The notes: generated by a model not told the origin, from the letters alone. 64,000 nucleotides of DNA from Leifsonia sp. AG29 (GCF_009765225.1 NZ_VMSF01000001.1:248001-312000), one strand, 5' to 3'; positions 50,625 through 59,505 are shown, numbered from the stretch's first letter. Program-made: numbers and translations.

Positions 50625-51017
50625 ATGCCGACCTACACCGCCACCCGCCCGCTCGACGGCGACGCCGATCAGTACCTCGACTACGTGTCGCGTCCCGAGA
50701 ACCTGCCCGCCTACTTCCCGCGCATGACGGAGGCCCACCAGCTCCCCGACGGCAAGGTGGAGACGACCGCCCGGGTCGACGCCGACCGGGACGGCCGGGA
50801 CGAGACCGTCACCTCGGAGGCCGAATTCGACGTCGACCGCGCCGCGCGGGAGATCTCGTGGTCCGCGCCCGGTCCGCACGACTATCACGGGTCGCTGCGG
50901 ATCACCGACGACGGCGTCGAGCTCACCATCCACACGACCCACGACGTCGACGGGATGCAGCACGCGCTCGACGATGCGCTGCAGACGATCGCCACCAACC
51001 TCCGAGAGCAGGCCTGA
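50625..51017 (+). CDS. SRPBCC-family (START-like) protein
   Basis: The 130-residue protein has the helix-grip pattern of SRPBCC proteins: YLDYVSRPENLPAYFPRMTE, VDRAAREISWSAPGPHDYHG and a C-terminal helix MQHALDDALQTIATNLRE. Such proteins bind hydrophobic ligands; no ligand is known. It is followed after three bases by an SDR gene that is now broken. The short 85-base divergent gap to iclR should carry the promoter. Confidence 0.78.
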   Translation: MPTYTATRPLDGDADQYLDYVSRPENLPAYFPRMTEAHQLPDGKVETTARVDADRDGRDETVTSEAEFDVDRAAREISWSAPGPHDYHGSLRITDDGVELTIHTTHDVDGMQHALDDALQTIATNLREQA

Positions 51018-51020
51018 CCC

Positions 51021-51917
51021 GTGCCAGAGACCCAGTACACCTTCGACAACCCGGTAGACCGCTACCCGGCGATCAAGCCGGACGAGAAACAGGTTCCCGA
51101 GCCCGGTCTGGAGAGCGACCTCCAGCCGCGCGCCGACCTCGGCGAGGACAGCTACGTCGGTTCCGGCCGCCTCGAGGGCCGCAAGGCGGTCGTGACCGGA
51201 GGCGACTCCGGCATCGGCGCCGCCACAGCCATCGCGTTCGCGCGCGAGGGCGCCGACGTCGCCCTCGTCTATCTCCCCGAGGAGGAAGAGGACGCGCAGC
51301 GCATCGCCGGTCTGATCCGCGATGCCGGCCGGACCGCCGTCACGATCCCCGGCGACCTCAAGCAGCGCGAGTTCAGCGACGAGATCGTCCGCCGCGCGCT
51401 CGACGAGCTCGGCGGGATCGACATCCTCGTCAACAACGCGGGCAAGCAGATTGCGACCGAGAGCCTGACCGACGTCCCGGACGACTAGTTCGACCACACG
51501 ATGAAGACCAACATCTACGCGATGTTCTGGCTGACCCGCGCTGCTCTCCCGCACCTCCCCGTCGGCTCGGCGATCATCAACACCACGTCCATCCAGGCCT
51601 ACCAGCCGAGCGAGACGCTCGTGGAGTACGCGACGACGAAGGCCGCGATCAACGCGTTCACCAAGGCCCTCGCGCAGCAGCTCGCGCCGAAGGGCGTCCG
51701 CGTCAACGCCGTCGCCCCGGGCCCGATCTGGACCCCGCTCCAGGTGAGCAAGGGGCAGCTGCCCGAGGCGATCCCCGAGTTCGGCCAGGAGACCCCGATC
51801 GGGCGCCCCGGCCAGCCGGCCGAGCTCGCCCCCGCGTACGTCTTCCTCGCCTCGCCCGAGTCGAGCTACGTCATCGGGGAGACGCTGGCGGTCACGGGAG
51901 GGATGCCGACGCCGTAA
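51021..51917 (+). pseudogene. SDR oxidoreductase interrupted by an amber stop
   Basis: The frame encodes a short-chain dehydrogenase of the YhdF/glucose-1-dehydrogenase-like group. It has VTGGDSGIGAATAIAFAREG (cofactor), ILVNNAGKQ, catalytic Ser in [16 protein letters not shown] (Tyr and Lys) and a normal C-terminus. A TAG at 51486-51488 interrupts it between DVPDD and [14 protein letters not shown]. Homologues commonly read Gln there, so one C-to-T change (CAG to TAG) explains the break. The rest is intact and in frame, so the lesion is recent, read-through occurs, or it is a sequencing error. The N-terminal half alone lacks the catalytic Tyr/Lys. Confidence 0.85.
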
Positions 51918-52055
51918 GGGCAAGGCTCGGCTCGCGTGCGGCCGCTCGGGCGCGACGAGCGGCCGAACCCGTATGCTTCGGAACGGAGTAGCCAATCGGG
52001 GTCCGCATCCCGCGTGAACTCGGGGAGGTCCGACGGTATGGGGAGGAGAACCCGG

Positions 52056-52634
52056 ATGGGCGTGGCCAACCACGGCGACGGCCACGCAATGAGAATTCTC
52101 GCCCGGGGTCCGATCGGTCTCTATGCGGTGGCGGCAAGTGTGGGCGTTGTCGGCTTGCTCACCGGCGTGTCGAGTCTTCCCCTGGTCAGCGGCATTCTCG
52201 TTGTCGCTGTCATCTTCTTCGTCCTGTCGTTGACGGCTGCGTACTTCACGGTAAAAGGAGTCACGGGGCCGCCCGCATCAAGCGGCTTCATCGGCCAGCT
52301 CTTCGCCATGGGCTTCTGGCGTGGTTCCCGTGCTTTCCGAGTGACATTCGTGCTGCTCGGAACGATCGCGGCGCTCACGTTCTCCGCTGGAGCCGTCGTT
52401 TTGCCGCGCGGGACGACAGTTGAAAAGGTGGGAGACGCCTCCTACAGCGTCAACTCCGGTCACCGTCAGGTGTTGTCGTCGGCTGAGGCGCTGTACCTCC
52501 AAAGCGCGCAGCACATTCTTGTTCCGATAGGCCTCGCCCTTGTACTCAGCGTCTTTTCCGCAGGGCTGCTTCGCGGTGTTGCGGTTGCTCGACGCGAGCG
52601 AGCGGGTGGCCTCACGCGGGACATGTGGCAATGA
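52056..52634 (+). CDS. Hypothetical four-helix membrane protein
   Basis: The ~192-residue protein has membrane helices at IGLYAVAASVGVVGLLTGV, LVSGILVVAVIFFVLSLTA, FRVTFVLLGTIAALTFSAGA and ILVPIGLALVLSVFSAG. A polar extracytoplasmic loop (TTVEKVGDASYSVNSGHRQV) lies before the last helix. No family is recognised. Base composition is visibly less GC-rich than the flanking genes, hinting at separate origin. ATG at 52056 (GAGGAG seven bases upstream) and ATG at 52038 are both possible starts. Confidence 0.65.
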   Translation: MGVANHGDGHAMRILARGPIGLYAVAASVGVVGLLTGVSSLPLVSGILVVAVIFFVLSLTAAYFTVKGVTGPPASSGFIGQLFAMGFWRGSRAFRVTFVLLGTIAALTFSAGAVVLPRGTTVEKVGDASYSVNSGHRQVLSSAEALYLQSAQHILVPIGLALVLSVFSAGLLRGVAVARRERAGGLTRDMWQ

Positions 52635-52643
52635 GGAGAGCGC

Positions 52644-53174
52644 TCAGGCGCGCAGCACCGAGGGCCGGGGGAGACCCAGCTCTTCGAGGAGGTCGCCGAG
52701 CATGCGGTCGAGTTCGAAACCGGCCTGGGTGATCTTGTTGTTGCCGAAGGTCCGCAGGGAGGCGCTCGGTTGCTCGAAGGCCAGCACGGTGCGCCCGGCG
52801 CCCCGGGCGTGCAATTCGAGGCGCACCGGAGCGTAAAGCAGCGCGCCCGGATCATGCCGGAACATGCGCGCCATGACGCCGTACTCGCCGAGCAGGTACA
52901 GCGCGCTCGGGGTGTCGGCTCCCCCGACCTTCATGACCGGGGTGGGGTGCTCCTCCCAGAACCGGACGAGCCCGTGGATGCCCGGCCCGGCGAGCTCTGC
53001 GACGAGGCGGCGCCAGGGTGCGCCCTCGCGCATGAGCCCGCTCAGCAGCCTCCTGTCGACGGCCGGGACCTCCGCCTCCAGAGCCGAGCGGAGTCGCTCG
53101 AACGGCATCTCGGCCTCCAGCTCGATCCGGGAGGCGGTCACCGGCACGATGCGCTCGGTTGCGGGGAGGGCCAT
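52644..53174 (-). CDS. DUF302-like protein
   Basis: The 176-residue protein fits the DUF302 fold pattern: MPFERLRSALEAEVPAVD, ALYLLGEYGVMARMFRHDP, LYAPVRLELHA and TFGNNKITQAGFELDRML. DUF302 proteins are small soluble proteins of unknown function. It is convergent with the membrane gene (9-base gap) and lies behind the hsp20 terminator, so it has its own promoter in the ~30 bases upstream or depends on read-through. Confidence 0.6.
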   Translation of the reverse strand: MALPATERIVPVTASRIELEAEMPFERLRSALEAEVPAVDRRLLSGLMREGAPWRRLVAELAGPGIHGLVRFWEEHPTPVMKVGGADTPSALYLLGEYGVMARMFRHDPGALLYAPVRLELHARGAGRTVLAFEQPSASLRTFGNNKITQAGFELDRMLGDLLEELGLPRPSVLRA

Positions 53175-53204
53175 GCCTCCTATTCTCGCCTGCCGCAAAA
53201 GGAA

Positions 53205-53235
53205 GCCCCTCGACTCTCGAGGAGAGCCGAGGGGC
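53205..53235 (-). terminator. Rho-independent terminator of hsp20
   Basis: GCCCCTCG (53205-53212) and CGAGGGGC (53228-53235) enclose a second stem CTCTC/GAGAG with a GAG loop. On the minus strand the hairpin is followed by TTCCTTTTG. It begins 20 bases after the hsp20 stop. Confidence 0.8.
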
Positions 53236-53254
53236 GGGGTGGACACGGGACGGG

Positions 53255-53695
53255 TTACGCGGAGACCGCCTTCTGCCCGGTGTCGCGCGACGATTCCGTG
53301 GCCGACTCCACGGCGATCTTGCGCGGCTTGGCGCGCTCGGCGATCGGGATGACGACGGTGAGCACGCCGTTGTCGTAGCTGGCCGTGATGCGCTCGGCAT
53401 CGACGTCGTCGCCGATGGTGAACTGCCGCAGGTAGGCGCCGTACGGTCGCTCCTGGACCAGCCAGCGGCTGCTCTCGTGCGAGCCCGCGGAGCGCTGGGC
53501 GCGGATCGTCAGCAGGTGGCCGTCGACGTCGACGTCGACCGAGCCGGGGTCGATGCCGGGGAGGTCCGCATGGAGGACGTACTCCGCGCCCTCGCGGAAC
53601 AGGTCGATCGGCATCATGCGCGGCTGGCGGCTGGTGTCGAAGATGGTCTGGGCGATCCTGTCGAGCTGGCTGAAAGGATCGAACGACATGGCCAT
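53255..53695 (-). CDS. Hsp20-family small heat-shock protein
   Basis: The 146-residue chaperone has an alpha-crystallin domain: FREGAEYVLHADLPGIDPGS, VDVDVDGHLLTIRAQRS, ASYDNGVLTVVIPIAERAKPRK (the G-x-L motif GVL). The C-terminal I-x-I anchor is represented by RKIAV. It holds unfolding proteins under heat stress. AAAGGAG lies seven bases before the ATG. It is divergent from a MerR-type regulator across an AT-rich 128-base gap, the usual arrangement for HspR-like control. Confidence 0.93.
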   Translation of the reverse strand: MAMSFDPFSQLDRIAQTIFDTSRQPRMMPIDLFREGAEYVLHADLPGIDPGSVDVDVDGHLLTIRAQRSAGSHESSRWLVQERPYGAYLRQFTIGDDVDAERITASYDNGVLTVVIPIAERAKPRKIAVESATESSRDTGQKAVSA

Positions 53696-53788
53696 GGTGT
53701 GGGCTCCTTTCACTCGGATGCGTGTGTCTCTACTGGTCTTCTCGAGGAAGATCTACTGTGTTTGCAACAGATTTTTTACTCCAGACAA

Positions 53789-53817
53789 TTGACAAAATCT
53801 CGCATTCCCAGCAAACT
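53789..53817 (+). promoter_or_regulatory. Putative promoter for a leaderless merR transcript
   Basis: A perfect TTGACA (53789-53794) is followed after 17 bases by CAAACT (53812-53817). That would place the transcription start at about the A of the merR ATG (53824). The only purine run, GAGG, abuts the ATG and is useless as a ribosome site. The AT-rich gap also serves hsp20. Confidence 0.45.
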
Positions 53818-53823
53818 TTGAGG

Positions 53824-54126
53824 ATGACGGATCGCGGCGAGGACACCCCGCTCTACAGCATCGCGGTCGCGGCCGAGCTCTCGGGTCTGACCGCCGCCGC
53901 GCTGCGTCTCTACGAGGAGAAGGGCCTGGTCGCGCCCGCTCGCACAGATGGCGGGACCCGCCGCTACAGCGAGGGGGACCTGTCGCGCCTCCGCGAGATC
54001 TCGCGCCTCCAGGAGGACGGCATCAACCTCGCCGGGATCGGGCGCGTCATCGAGCTGCAGGGCGAGAACGACGAGCTCCGCCGGCGCATCGACGACCTCG
54101 AGGCGCCCGCGGCGGCGGAGGAGTGA
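53824..54126 (+). CDS. MerR-family regulator, HspR-like, divergent from hsp20
   Basis: The 100-residue protein has a MerR winged helix: YSIAVAAELSGLTAAALRLYEEKGLVAP, TDGGTRRYSEGDLSRL, and a short dimer coil EISRLQEDGINLAGIGRVIELQ. Size and divergence from hsp20 match HspR, the repressor of heat-shock genes in actinobacteria. A canonical HAIR sequence (CTTGAGT-N7-ACTCAAG) is not visible in the gap, so its operator differs or it is another MerR type. Confidence 0.85.
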   Translation: MTDRGEDTPLYSIAVAAELSGLTAAALRLYEEKGLVAPARTDGGTRRYSEGDLSRLREISRLQEDGINLAGIGRVIELQGENDELRRRIDDLEAPAAAEE

Positions 54127-54139
54127 TCGGGCGATGCGC

Positions 54140-54364
54140 TCAGAGGTCGTCGATCGAGCCGATAACGACCGGCACGCACTCGGTGAAGCGGTACCGCACG
54201 AGGTCGGGCCACTCGCTCGAATCCGCCAGGTCGAACACGTCCACGACGGCGGCACCGCCGATGTGGGAGGGGAGGCGCAGCTCGAACGGCGGTTCGCTGG
54301 TCCGCTCGAACTCGATCTCGAAGGCGATGTCGCCGCGTTCGAGGACGGCCAGGACGGTGTCCAC
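54140..54364 (-). CDS. Small hypothetical protein
   Basis: This 74-residue acidic protein begins VDTVLAVLERGDIAFEIEFE and ends RYRFTECVPVVIGSIDDL; it looks like a small beta-rich fold. The start is GTG with GGAGGGG five bases upstream, a strong ribosome site, which is the main support for a real gene. No family is recognised. It is convergent with merR (13-base gap). Confidence 0.55.
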   Translation of the reverse strand: MDTVLAVLERGDIAFEIEFERTSEPPFELRLPSHIGGAAVVDVFDLADSSEWPDLVRYRFTECVPVVIGSIDDL

Positions 54365-54529
54365 GGCACCCCTCCCTCCGGTCCGGCCCGACGGGCGATG
54401 CTGCCGCGGGCGATGCGTCTTGCGGCCAGTAGTACTCCTGGCCGCGCCCGGAGCAACCCCTTGCCCCGCCGCTGGATCGGCGCGCCTAGACTGGGGCCGT
54501 CCGTCCGAGCCGCTCAGGAGGAGTCCGCC

Positions 54530-55087
54530 ATGGGTACGATCAGCGTCCACGAGTTCGTGTCGCTCGACGGCGTCTTCGAGGACCCGAGCTGGACGGTCCC
54601 GTTCGGGTTCGACCCGGACATGGGCGAGGACATCGCGCGGCTCACCCGCTCGTCCGACGCGATCCTGCTCGGGCGTCGCACGTTCGAGATGTTCGCCCCG
54701 GCTTGGTCGGGCCGCACGGCCGACGACGACCCGGGCGCGCCCTTCTTCAACGACACCCCGAAGGCGGTGGTCTCGGGTAACCTCGACGACGCCGCGGCTG
54801 AGCGCACCTGGCGCAACTCGCGCTCGCTGGGCGCCTACGATGCGGGGCGCATCCGCGAGTTCAAGGACAGCGTCACGGGAGGGATCTACATCAGCGGCAG
54901 TGGGGCCCTCGTGCGCGCCCTCCTCGCCGACGGCCTCGTCGACGCCCTCCACCTCTTCGTGTACCCGCTCGTCCGCGGCACCGGTGCGCGGCTGTTCCCA
55001 GAGGGGAGCGCCGAGACGGTGCTCCGGCTCCGGCAGTACGACGCCTACGACAACGGCGTGCTGCATCTCATCTACTCGCGGGCGTGA
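54530..55087 (+). CDS. RibD C-terminal / dihydrofolate-reductase-like protein, second copy
   Basis: The 185-residue protein shows ISVHEFVSLDGVFEDPSW, AILLGRRTFEMFAPAW, a GGIYISGSGALVRALL nucleotide loop and HLFVYPLVRGTGARLFPEG, the RibD_C family pattern. NADPH is the expected cofactor and the substrate is unknown. AGGAGGAG lies six bases before the ATG. It shares the family, but little exact sequence, with the protein at 7113. The gap after it holds the palindrome GGTGATCACC. Confidence 0.87.
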   Translation: MGTISVHEFVSLDGVFEDPSWTVPFGFDPDMGEDIARLTRSSDAILLGRRTFEMFAPAWSGRTADDDPGAPFFNDTPKAVVSGNLDDAAAERTWRNSRSLGAYDAGRIREFKDSVTGGIYISGSGALVRALLADGLVDALHLFVYPLVRGTGARLFPEGSAETVLRLRQYDAYDNGVLHLIYSRA

Positions 55088-55183
55088 TCCCCTCACGGAG
55101 GTGATCACCGGATCCACCAGTTCGGATGTCGCCGGTCAGCGCTAGGTTTGTCACCTCACCAGAACACGAATCGGGAATCAACC

Positions 55184-56914
55184 GTGACCCTCCTCCGTCT
55201 ATCGCTCCGTTATGCGCGCCCGTACTGGCGCTCGGTGAGCGCGGTCGTCGTCCTACAGCTGATCGCGACGCTGGCCGCCCTGTTCCTGCCGACCCTCAAC
55301 GCCCAGATCATCGACAAGGGCGTCCTCCGCGGTGACACCGACTTCATCTGGCGGACCGGGGGCCTCATGCTCATCGTCTGCTTCGGCCAGGTGGCTGCTG
55401 CGATCACGGCCACCTACTTCGGTGCCCGCGCCTCCATGTCGACGGGCCGCGACCTGCGTCGCGCCTTCTACCGCAAGGTCGACGACCTCCCGGCCCTCGA
55501 CCTCGCGCGGTGGGGCATGCCCACTCTCATCACCCGCAACACGAACGACGTGCAGCAGGTGCAGATGCTGCTCCTCATGACTCTGAACTTCATGGTGTCG
55601 ACGCCGATCATGTGCGTGGCGGGCATCATCCTCGCCGTACAGGTCGACGCCGGGCTCTCGTGGCTGATCTGGGTCTCGGTCGCGGTCCTCTTCGTCGTCG
55701 TCGGCGTCCTCGTCGCCCTGCTCCTCCCGATGTTCCGCGAGATGCAGAGCCGGATCGACGGCGTCAACGGCGTCATCCGCGAGCAGATCGTCGGCATCCG
55801 CGTGATCCGCGCGTTCGTCCGCGAGAAGTTCGAGACCGGCCGCTACGACGACGCCAACGCCGCGCTCACGCGCATCTCGGTGCGGGTGGGGAACATCTTC
55901 GTCCTGATGTTCCCCGTGATCATGCTCATCCTCAATGCCGCAACGGCCGCGGTGCTGTGGTTCGGCGCGGAGCGCGTCAACACCGGCGAGATCCAGATCG
56001 GTGCGCTCACCGCCTTCCTGCAATACCTCCTCCAGATCCTCGTCGCGGTCATGATGGGCGTCTTCATGGCGATGATGATCCCGCGGGCGATGGTGTGCGC
56101 CGAGCGCATCGACGAGGTCCTCGGAGCTGTCCCGTCGCACCGGGGGGCCGACGCGGCGGCAGCGCTTCCGGCCGGCGGCCGCGTGCAGGTCGAGGGCGTC
56201 ACCTTCGGCTATCCCGGTGCCGAGAAGCCGGTCCTGAACGACGTCACCTTCGCCGCCGAGCCCGGCCAGGTGACCGCCATCGTCGGGTCGACCGGTTCCG
56301 GCAAGAGCACGCTCGTCTCCGTCATCGCCGATCTCTTCACGCCCCAGCAGGGCCGGGTGCGGATCGGCGGTGTCCCCGTCGACGCGCTGACCCGCGAGCA
56401 GCTCTCCGGCGTGCTGGGTCTGGTGCCGCAGCGGCCCTACCTCTTCTCGGGCACGATCGCCTCCAATCTCCGCTTCGGCCGGCCCGACGCGACCGACGCC
56501 GAACTGTGGGAGGCGCTCCGCGTCGCCCAGGCCGACGGCTTCGTCCGCGCGAAGGAGAACGGCCTCGACGAGAGGATCGCCCAGGGCGGCACCAACGTCT
56601 CGGGCGGCCAGCGCCAGCGGCTGTGCATCGCGCGCGCTCTGGTCGCGCGTCCGAAGGTGTTCCTGTTCGACGACTCGTTCTCGGCGCTCGACGTCGCCAC
56701 CGACGCCCGGCTGAGACGCGCCCTCGCACAATCCACCGGCGACGCCACGGTGATCGTCGTCGCGCAGCGCGTCTCCACCATCCGTGAGGCCGACCGGATC
56801 ATCGTCATGGACGACGGCCGCGTCGTCGGCAGCGGCACGCACGACGAGCTGCTCGAGACCAACGAGACCTACCGCGAGATCGTCGAATCGCAGCTGAGCC
56901 TGGAGGTGGCCTGA
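55184..56914 (+). CDS. Heterodimeric ABC exporter subunit 1 (degenerate catalytic site)
   Basis: The 576-residue half-transporter has six membrane helices (~15-310) and a nucleotide-binding domain. The domain has Walker A VGSTGSGKSTL, signature NVSGGQRQRLC, and Walker B VFLFDDSFSALD where the catalytic Glu is Asp, then the H-loop replaced by Gln in VVAQRVS. Loss of Glu and His marks the non-catalytic site of asymmetric exporters such as TM287/288. The partner gene begins two bases after the stop. GTG at 55184 is chosen; a TTG 36 bases upstream is less likely. Confidence 0.9.
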   Translation: MTLLRLSLRYARPYWRSVSAVVVLQLIATLAALFLPTLNAQIIDKGVLRGDTDFIWRTGGLMLIVCFGQVAAAITATYFGARASMSTGRDLRRAFYRKVDDLPALDLARWGMPTLITRNTNDVQQVQMLLLMTLNFMVSTPIMCVAGIILAVQVDAGLSWLIWVSVAVLFVVVGVLVALLLPMFREMQSRIDGVNGVIREQIVGIRVIRAFVREKFETGRYDDANAALTRISVRVGNIFVLMFPVIMLILNAATAAVLWFGAERVNTGEIQIGALTAFLQYLLQILVAVMMGVFMAMMIPRAMVCAERIDEVLGAVPSHRGADAAAALPAGGRVQVEGVTFGYPGAEKPVLNDVTFAAEPGQVTAIVGSTGSGKSTLVSVIADLFTPQQGRVRIGGVPVDALTREQLSGVLGLVPQRPYLFSGTIASNLRFGRPDATDAELWEALRVAQADGFVRAKENGLDERIAQGGTNVSGGQRQRLCIARALVARPKVFLFDDSFSALDVATDARLRRALAQSTGDATVIVVAQRVSTIREADRIIVMDDGRVVGSGTHDELLETNETYREIVESQLSLEVA

Positions 56915-56915
56915 G

Positions 56916-58889
56916 ATGACCCGGACCGACCAGCGCAAGAACCGACGTCGCCCCGCCGAGGAGCCGACCGCCACCGCGATCGTCCTCGACGAGCTCGAGG
57001 AGGAGTACGACTTCACGCCGGGCGAGTCCGACGGTGACATGTTCGGCGGAGCCCCCGCCAAGAAGGCGCAGCACTTCTGGCCCTCCTTCGGTCGTCTGCT
57101 CGGCCTCCTCCGGCCCGAATGGCTCGGGATGGTCTTCGTGACGCTGCTCACGGTGGTCTCGGTCGCCCTCGTGGTGATCGCGCCGAAGCTGCTGGGTCAG
57201 GCCACCGACATCATCGTGCAGGGCTTCACGAGCTCCGCACAGGGCGGAGCCGGCATCGATTTCGTCGCCCTCGGGCGTCTCCTCATGATCGTTCTCGCCT
57301 TCTACATCGCTGCGTCGCTGCTCCAGTGGTGGCAGGGCTACCTGCTGAACGGGCTGGTGATGCGGGTGGTCTACCACCTGCGCGAGTCGGTGGAGGCGAA
57401 GCTCAACCGCCTCCCCCTGAGCTACTTCGACACGCGTCAGCGCGGCGACCTCATGTCGCGGGTGACCAACGACGTCGACAACATCCAGACCGCGCTGCAG
57501 CAGGCGTTCTCGCAGCTCATCCAGTCGGTGCTGACCGTCCTCGGCATCGGGATCATGATGTTCATCGTGTCGTGGCAGCTCGCCCTGATCGCGCTGATCT
57601 CCATTCCGCTCTCCGGCATCATCGCCGGCGTGATCGGCTCCCGCTCGCAGAAGCTGTTCAAAGCGCAGTGGGCTTCGACCGGCGCGCTCAACGGGCACAT
57701 CGAGGAGTCGTACTCCGGCCTCGACCTCGTGCGCTCGTTCGGCCGCGACGAGGTCATGCTCGAGGAGTTCGACCGCCGGAACGACAAGCTCCACCGGTCG
57801 ATGGTCGGAGCCCAGTTCGTCTCGGGCATGATCATGCCCGCGATGAACTTCGTCTCCTACCTCTCGTACGTGCTCATCGCCGTCGTCGGCAGCCTGCGCG
57901 TCACGGCCGGCCAGATGACCATCGGAGACGTCACCGCCTTCATCCAGTACTCGCGGGAGTTCTCGCAGCCGGTCGGCCAGATCGCCGGCATGGCCAACAT
58001 GCTGCAGTCCGGGGTCGCCTCGGCGGAGCGCACGTTCGAGTTCCTCGACTCGGAGGAGCAGTCGGCCGACACGGAGGCCGAGCACCTCCCGGAGCGCGCC
58101 GACGGCCGGGTGGAGCTCGAGCACGTCGACTTCTCGTACGACCCCGAGACGGAGCTCATCCGCGACCTGTCCCTGTCCGTCCAGCCGGGCCAGACGGTGG
58201 CCATCGTCGGCCCGACCGGCGCCGGCAAGACGACCCTCGTCAACCTCATCATGCGGTTCTACGAGCTCAACGCCGGAGCGATCCGCCTCGACGGCGTCGA
58301 CACCACGCACCTGTCGCGCGCGGAGCTCCGCGGCCAGGTCGGGATGGTCCTCCAGGACGCGTGGCTGTTCTCCGGCACCATCCGCGAGAACATCCGCTAC
58401 GGGCGGCTCGACGCCACCGACGACGAGGTGATCGCGGCGGCCAAGGCCACCATGGTCGACCGGTTCGTGCGCCAGCTCCCCGACGGTTACGACACCCTCA
58501 TCGACTCCGACGGCGGCAACGTCTCCGCGGGTGAGCGCCAGCTCATCACGATCGCCCGCGCCTTCATCGCCAACCCGTCGCTGCTCATCCTCGACGAGGC
58601 CACGTCATCGGTCGACACGCGCACCGAGCTGCTCGTGCAGCACGCCATGGCCGCGCTGCGCACCGACCGCACCTCGTTCGTGATCGCGCACCGCCTCTCG
58701 ACGATCCGCGACGCGCACACGATCCTCGTCATGGAGAACGGCCGCATCGTCGAGCAGGGAGACCACGCCACCCTCCTCGAGCGCCGCGGAGCGTACTACG
58801 ACCTCTACATGACGCAGTTCCGAGGCGACGACGCCGAATCCGAGCTCGCCCTGCAGGAGGGCGTGACCGCGGGAGCCCCTGCGTCGTAA
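56916..58889 (+). CDS. Heterodimeric ABC exporter subunit 2 (catalytic)
   Basis: The 657-residue partner has an extra acidic N-terminal tail (~1-65, LDELEEEYDF) and then six membrane helices. A full NBD follows: Walker A VGPTGAGKTTL, Walker B LLILDEATSSVD with catalytic Glu, and H-loop FVIAHRLST. Its signature is VSAGERQ rather than LSGGQ. With subunit 1 it should form one canonical and one degenerate ATP site, typical of multidrug or lipid exporters. Spacing of one base implies one transcript. Two REP-like palindromes follow. Confidence 0.92.
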   Translation: MTRTDQRKNRRRPAEEPTATAIVLDELEEEYDFTPGESDGDMFGGAPAKKAQHFWPSFGRLLGLLRPEWLGMVFVTLLTVVSVALVVIAPKLLGQATDIIVQGFTSSAQGGAGIDFVALGRLLMIVLAFYIAASLLQWWQGYLLNGLVMRVVYHLRESVEAKLNRLPLSYFDTRQRGDLMSRVTNDVDNIQTALQQAFSQLIQSVLTVLGIGIMMFIVSWQLALIALISIPLSGIIAGVIGSRSQKLFKAQWASTGALNGHIEESYSGLDLVRSFGRDEVMLEEFDRRNDKLHRSMVGAQFVSGMIMPAMNFVSYLSYVLIAVVGSLRVTAGQMTIGDVTAFIQYSREFSQPVGQIAGMANMLQSGVASAERTFEFLDSEEQSADTEAEHLPERADGRVELEHVDFSYDPETELIRDLSLSVQPGQTVAIVGPTGAGKTTLVNLIMRFYELNAGAIRLDGVDTTHLSRAELRGQVGMVLQDAWLFSGTIRENIRYGRLDATDDEVIAAAKATMVDRFVRQLPDGYDTLIDSDGGNVSAGERQLITIARAFIANPSLLILDEATSSVDTRTELLVQHAMAALRTDRTSFVIAHRLSTIRDAHTILVMENGRIVEQGDHATLLERRGAYYDLYMTQFRGDDAESELALQEGVTAGAPAS

Positions 58890-58899
58890 GTTCCGGCAC

Positions 58900-58956
58900 A
58901 GATTCGTGCCGAGTGTGGGCTTCGACTCGCCCCGGGCCCACCTTCGGCACGAATCT
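58900..58956. repeat. REP-like palindrome, copy 1
   Basis: The 21-base arm AGATTCGTGCCGAGTGTGGGC pairs with the arm at 58936-58956 (ending CGGCACGAATCT) with two mismatches and a 15-base loop. It starts 10 bases after the ABC gene stop and may also terminate transcription. Confidence 0.85.
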
Positions 58957-58995
58957 CGGCGAGGCGGAAGGCGAATACCCCGTAGTTCGCAGCAC

Positions 58996-59052
58996 AGATT
59001 CGTGCTGAATGTGGGCTTCGAGGCGCGCAGGGCCCACATTCGGCACGAATCT
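58996..59052. repeat. REP-like palindrome, copy 2
   Basis: The same element lies 96 bases downstream, with arms AGATTCGTGCTGAATGTGGGC and 59032-59052, one mismatch and a 15-base loop. Both copies share the GGGCTTCGA loop start. The two fill most of the 278-base gap before the next gene; nothing else is evident there. Confidence 0.85.
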
Positions 59053-59167
59053 CGGGGATGGGAGGCGAGGCGAAGGGAAGGGAGGCGAGGCGGACGACGC
59101 GCATACACCGTTTTGCTAGGCAGGTGAACGAGTTGAGGGCGCGACCTGCGACCGGTACAACTGGCTC

Positions 59168-59452
59168 ATGAGCAAGGTCGACGGCACCTCCTTCCCCCCG
59201 GGCCCGGAGTACGAGTACGGCGGGTACCACGTCCGCATCGAGCCGGACGGATCGACGACCGGGCGGTGGCGGGTCGTGTCCGACGACGACGACACCTACT
59301 TCGGGATCATCGCCGCGGCTGAACCGGTGAAGGGCGAGCCGGAGGTGCACTTCGCCACGCACTTCCCGGGTGAGGAGGAGATCCCTCCCATGCGCATCTG
59401 CGCCCAGTGGACGTCGGCCGTGGAGTTCCTCCTCGACGCGGGCGAGGGCTGA
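59168..59452 (+). CDS. Small acidic hypothetical protein
   Basis: The 94-residue protein contains PGPEYEYGGYHVRIEPDGS, GRWRVVSDDDDTYFGIIAA and AQWTSAVEFLLDAGEG. It looks like a compact beta-rich cytosolic protein with no membrane segment or known motif. No strong ribosome site is present. A strong bidirectional terminator follows. Function unknown. Confidence 0.65.
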   Translation: MSKVDGTSFPPGPEYEYGGYHVRIEPDGSTTGRWRVVSDDDDTYFGIIAAAEPVKGEPEVHFATHFPGEEEIPPMRICAQWTSAVEFLLDAGEG

Positions 59453-59505
59453 CCGGCAGCCTTACCGGCAGCCGAAGACGCGCTGCGGACGCGCCGCAGA
59501 CACGC

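Noticed and set aside
55105-55125. GGTGATCACC palindrome before the ABC exporter as a terminator or operator
   Set aside because: Too short, no T-run and no second copy; chance is likely in this base composition.
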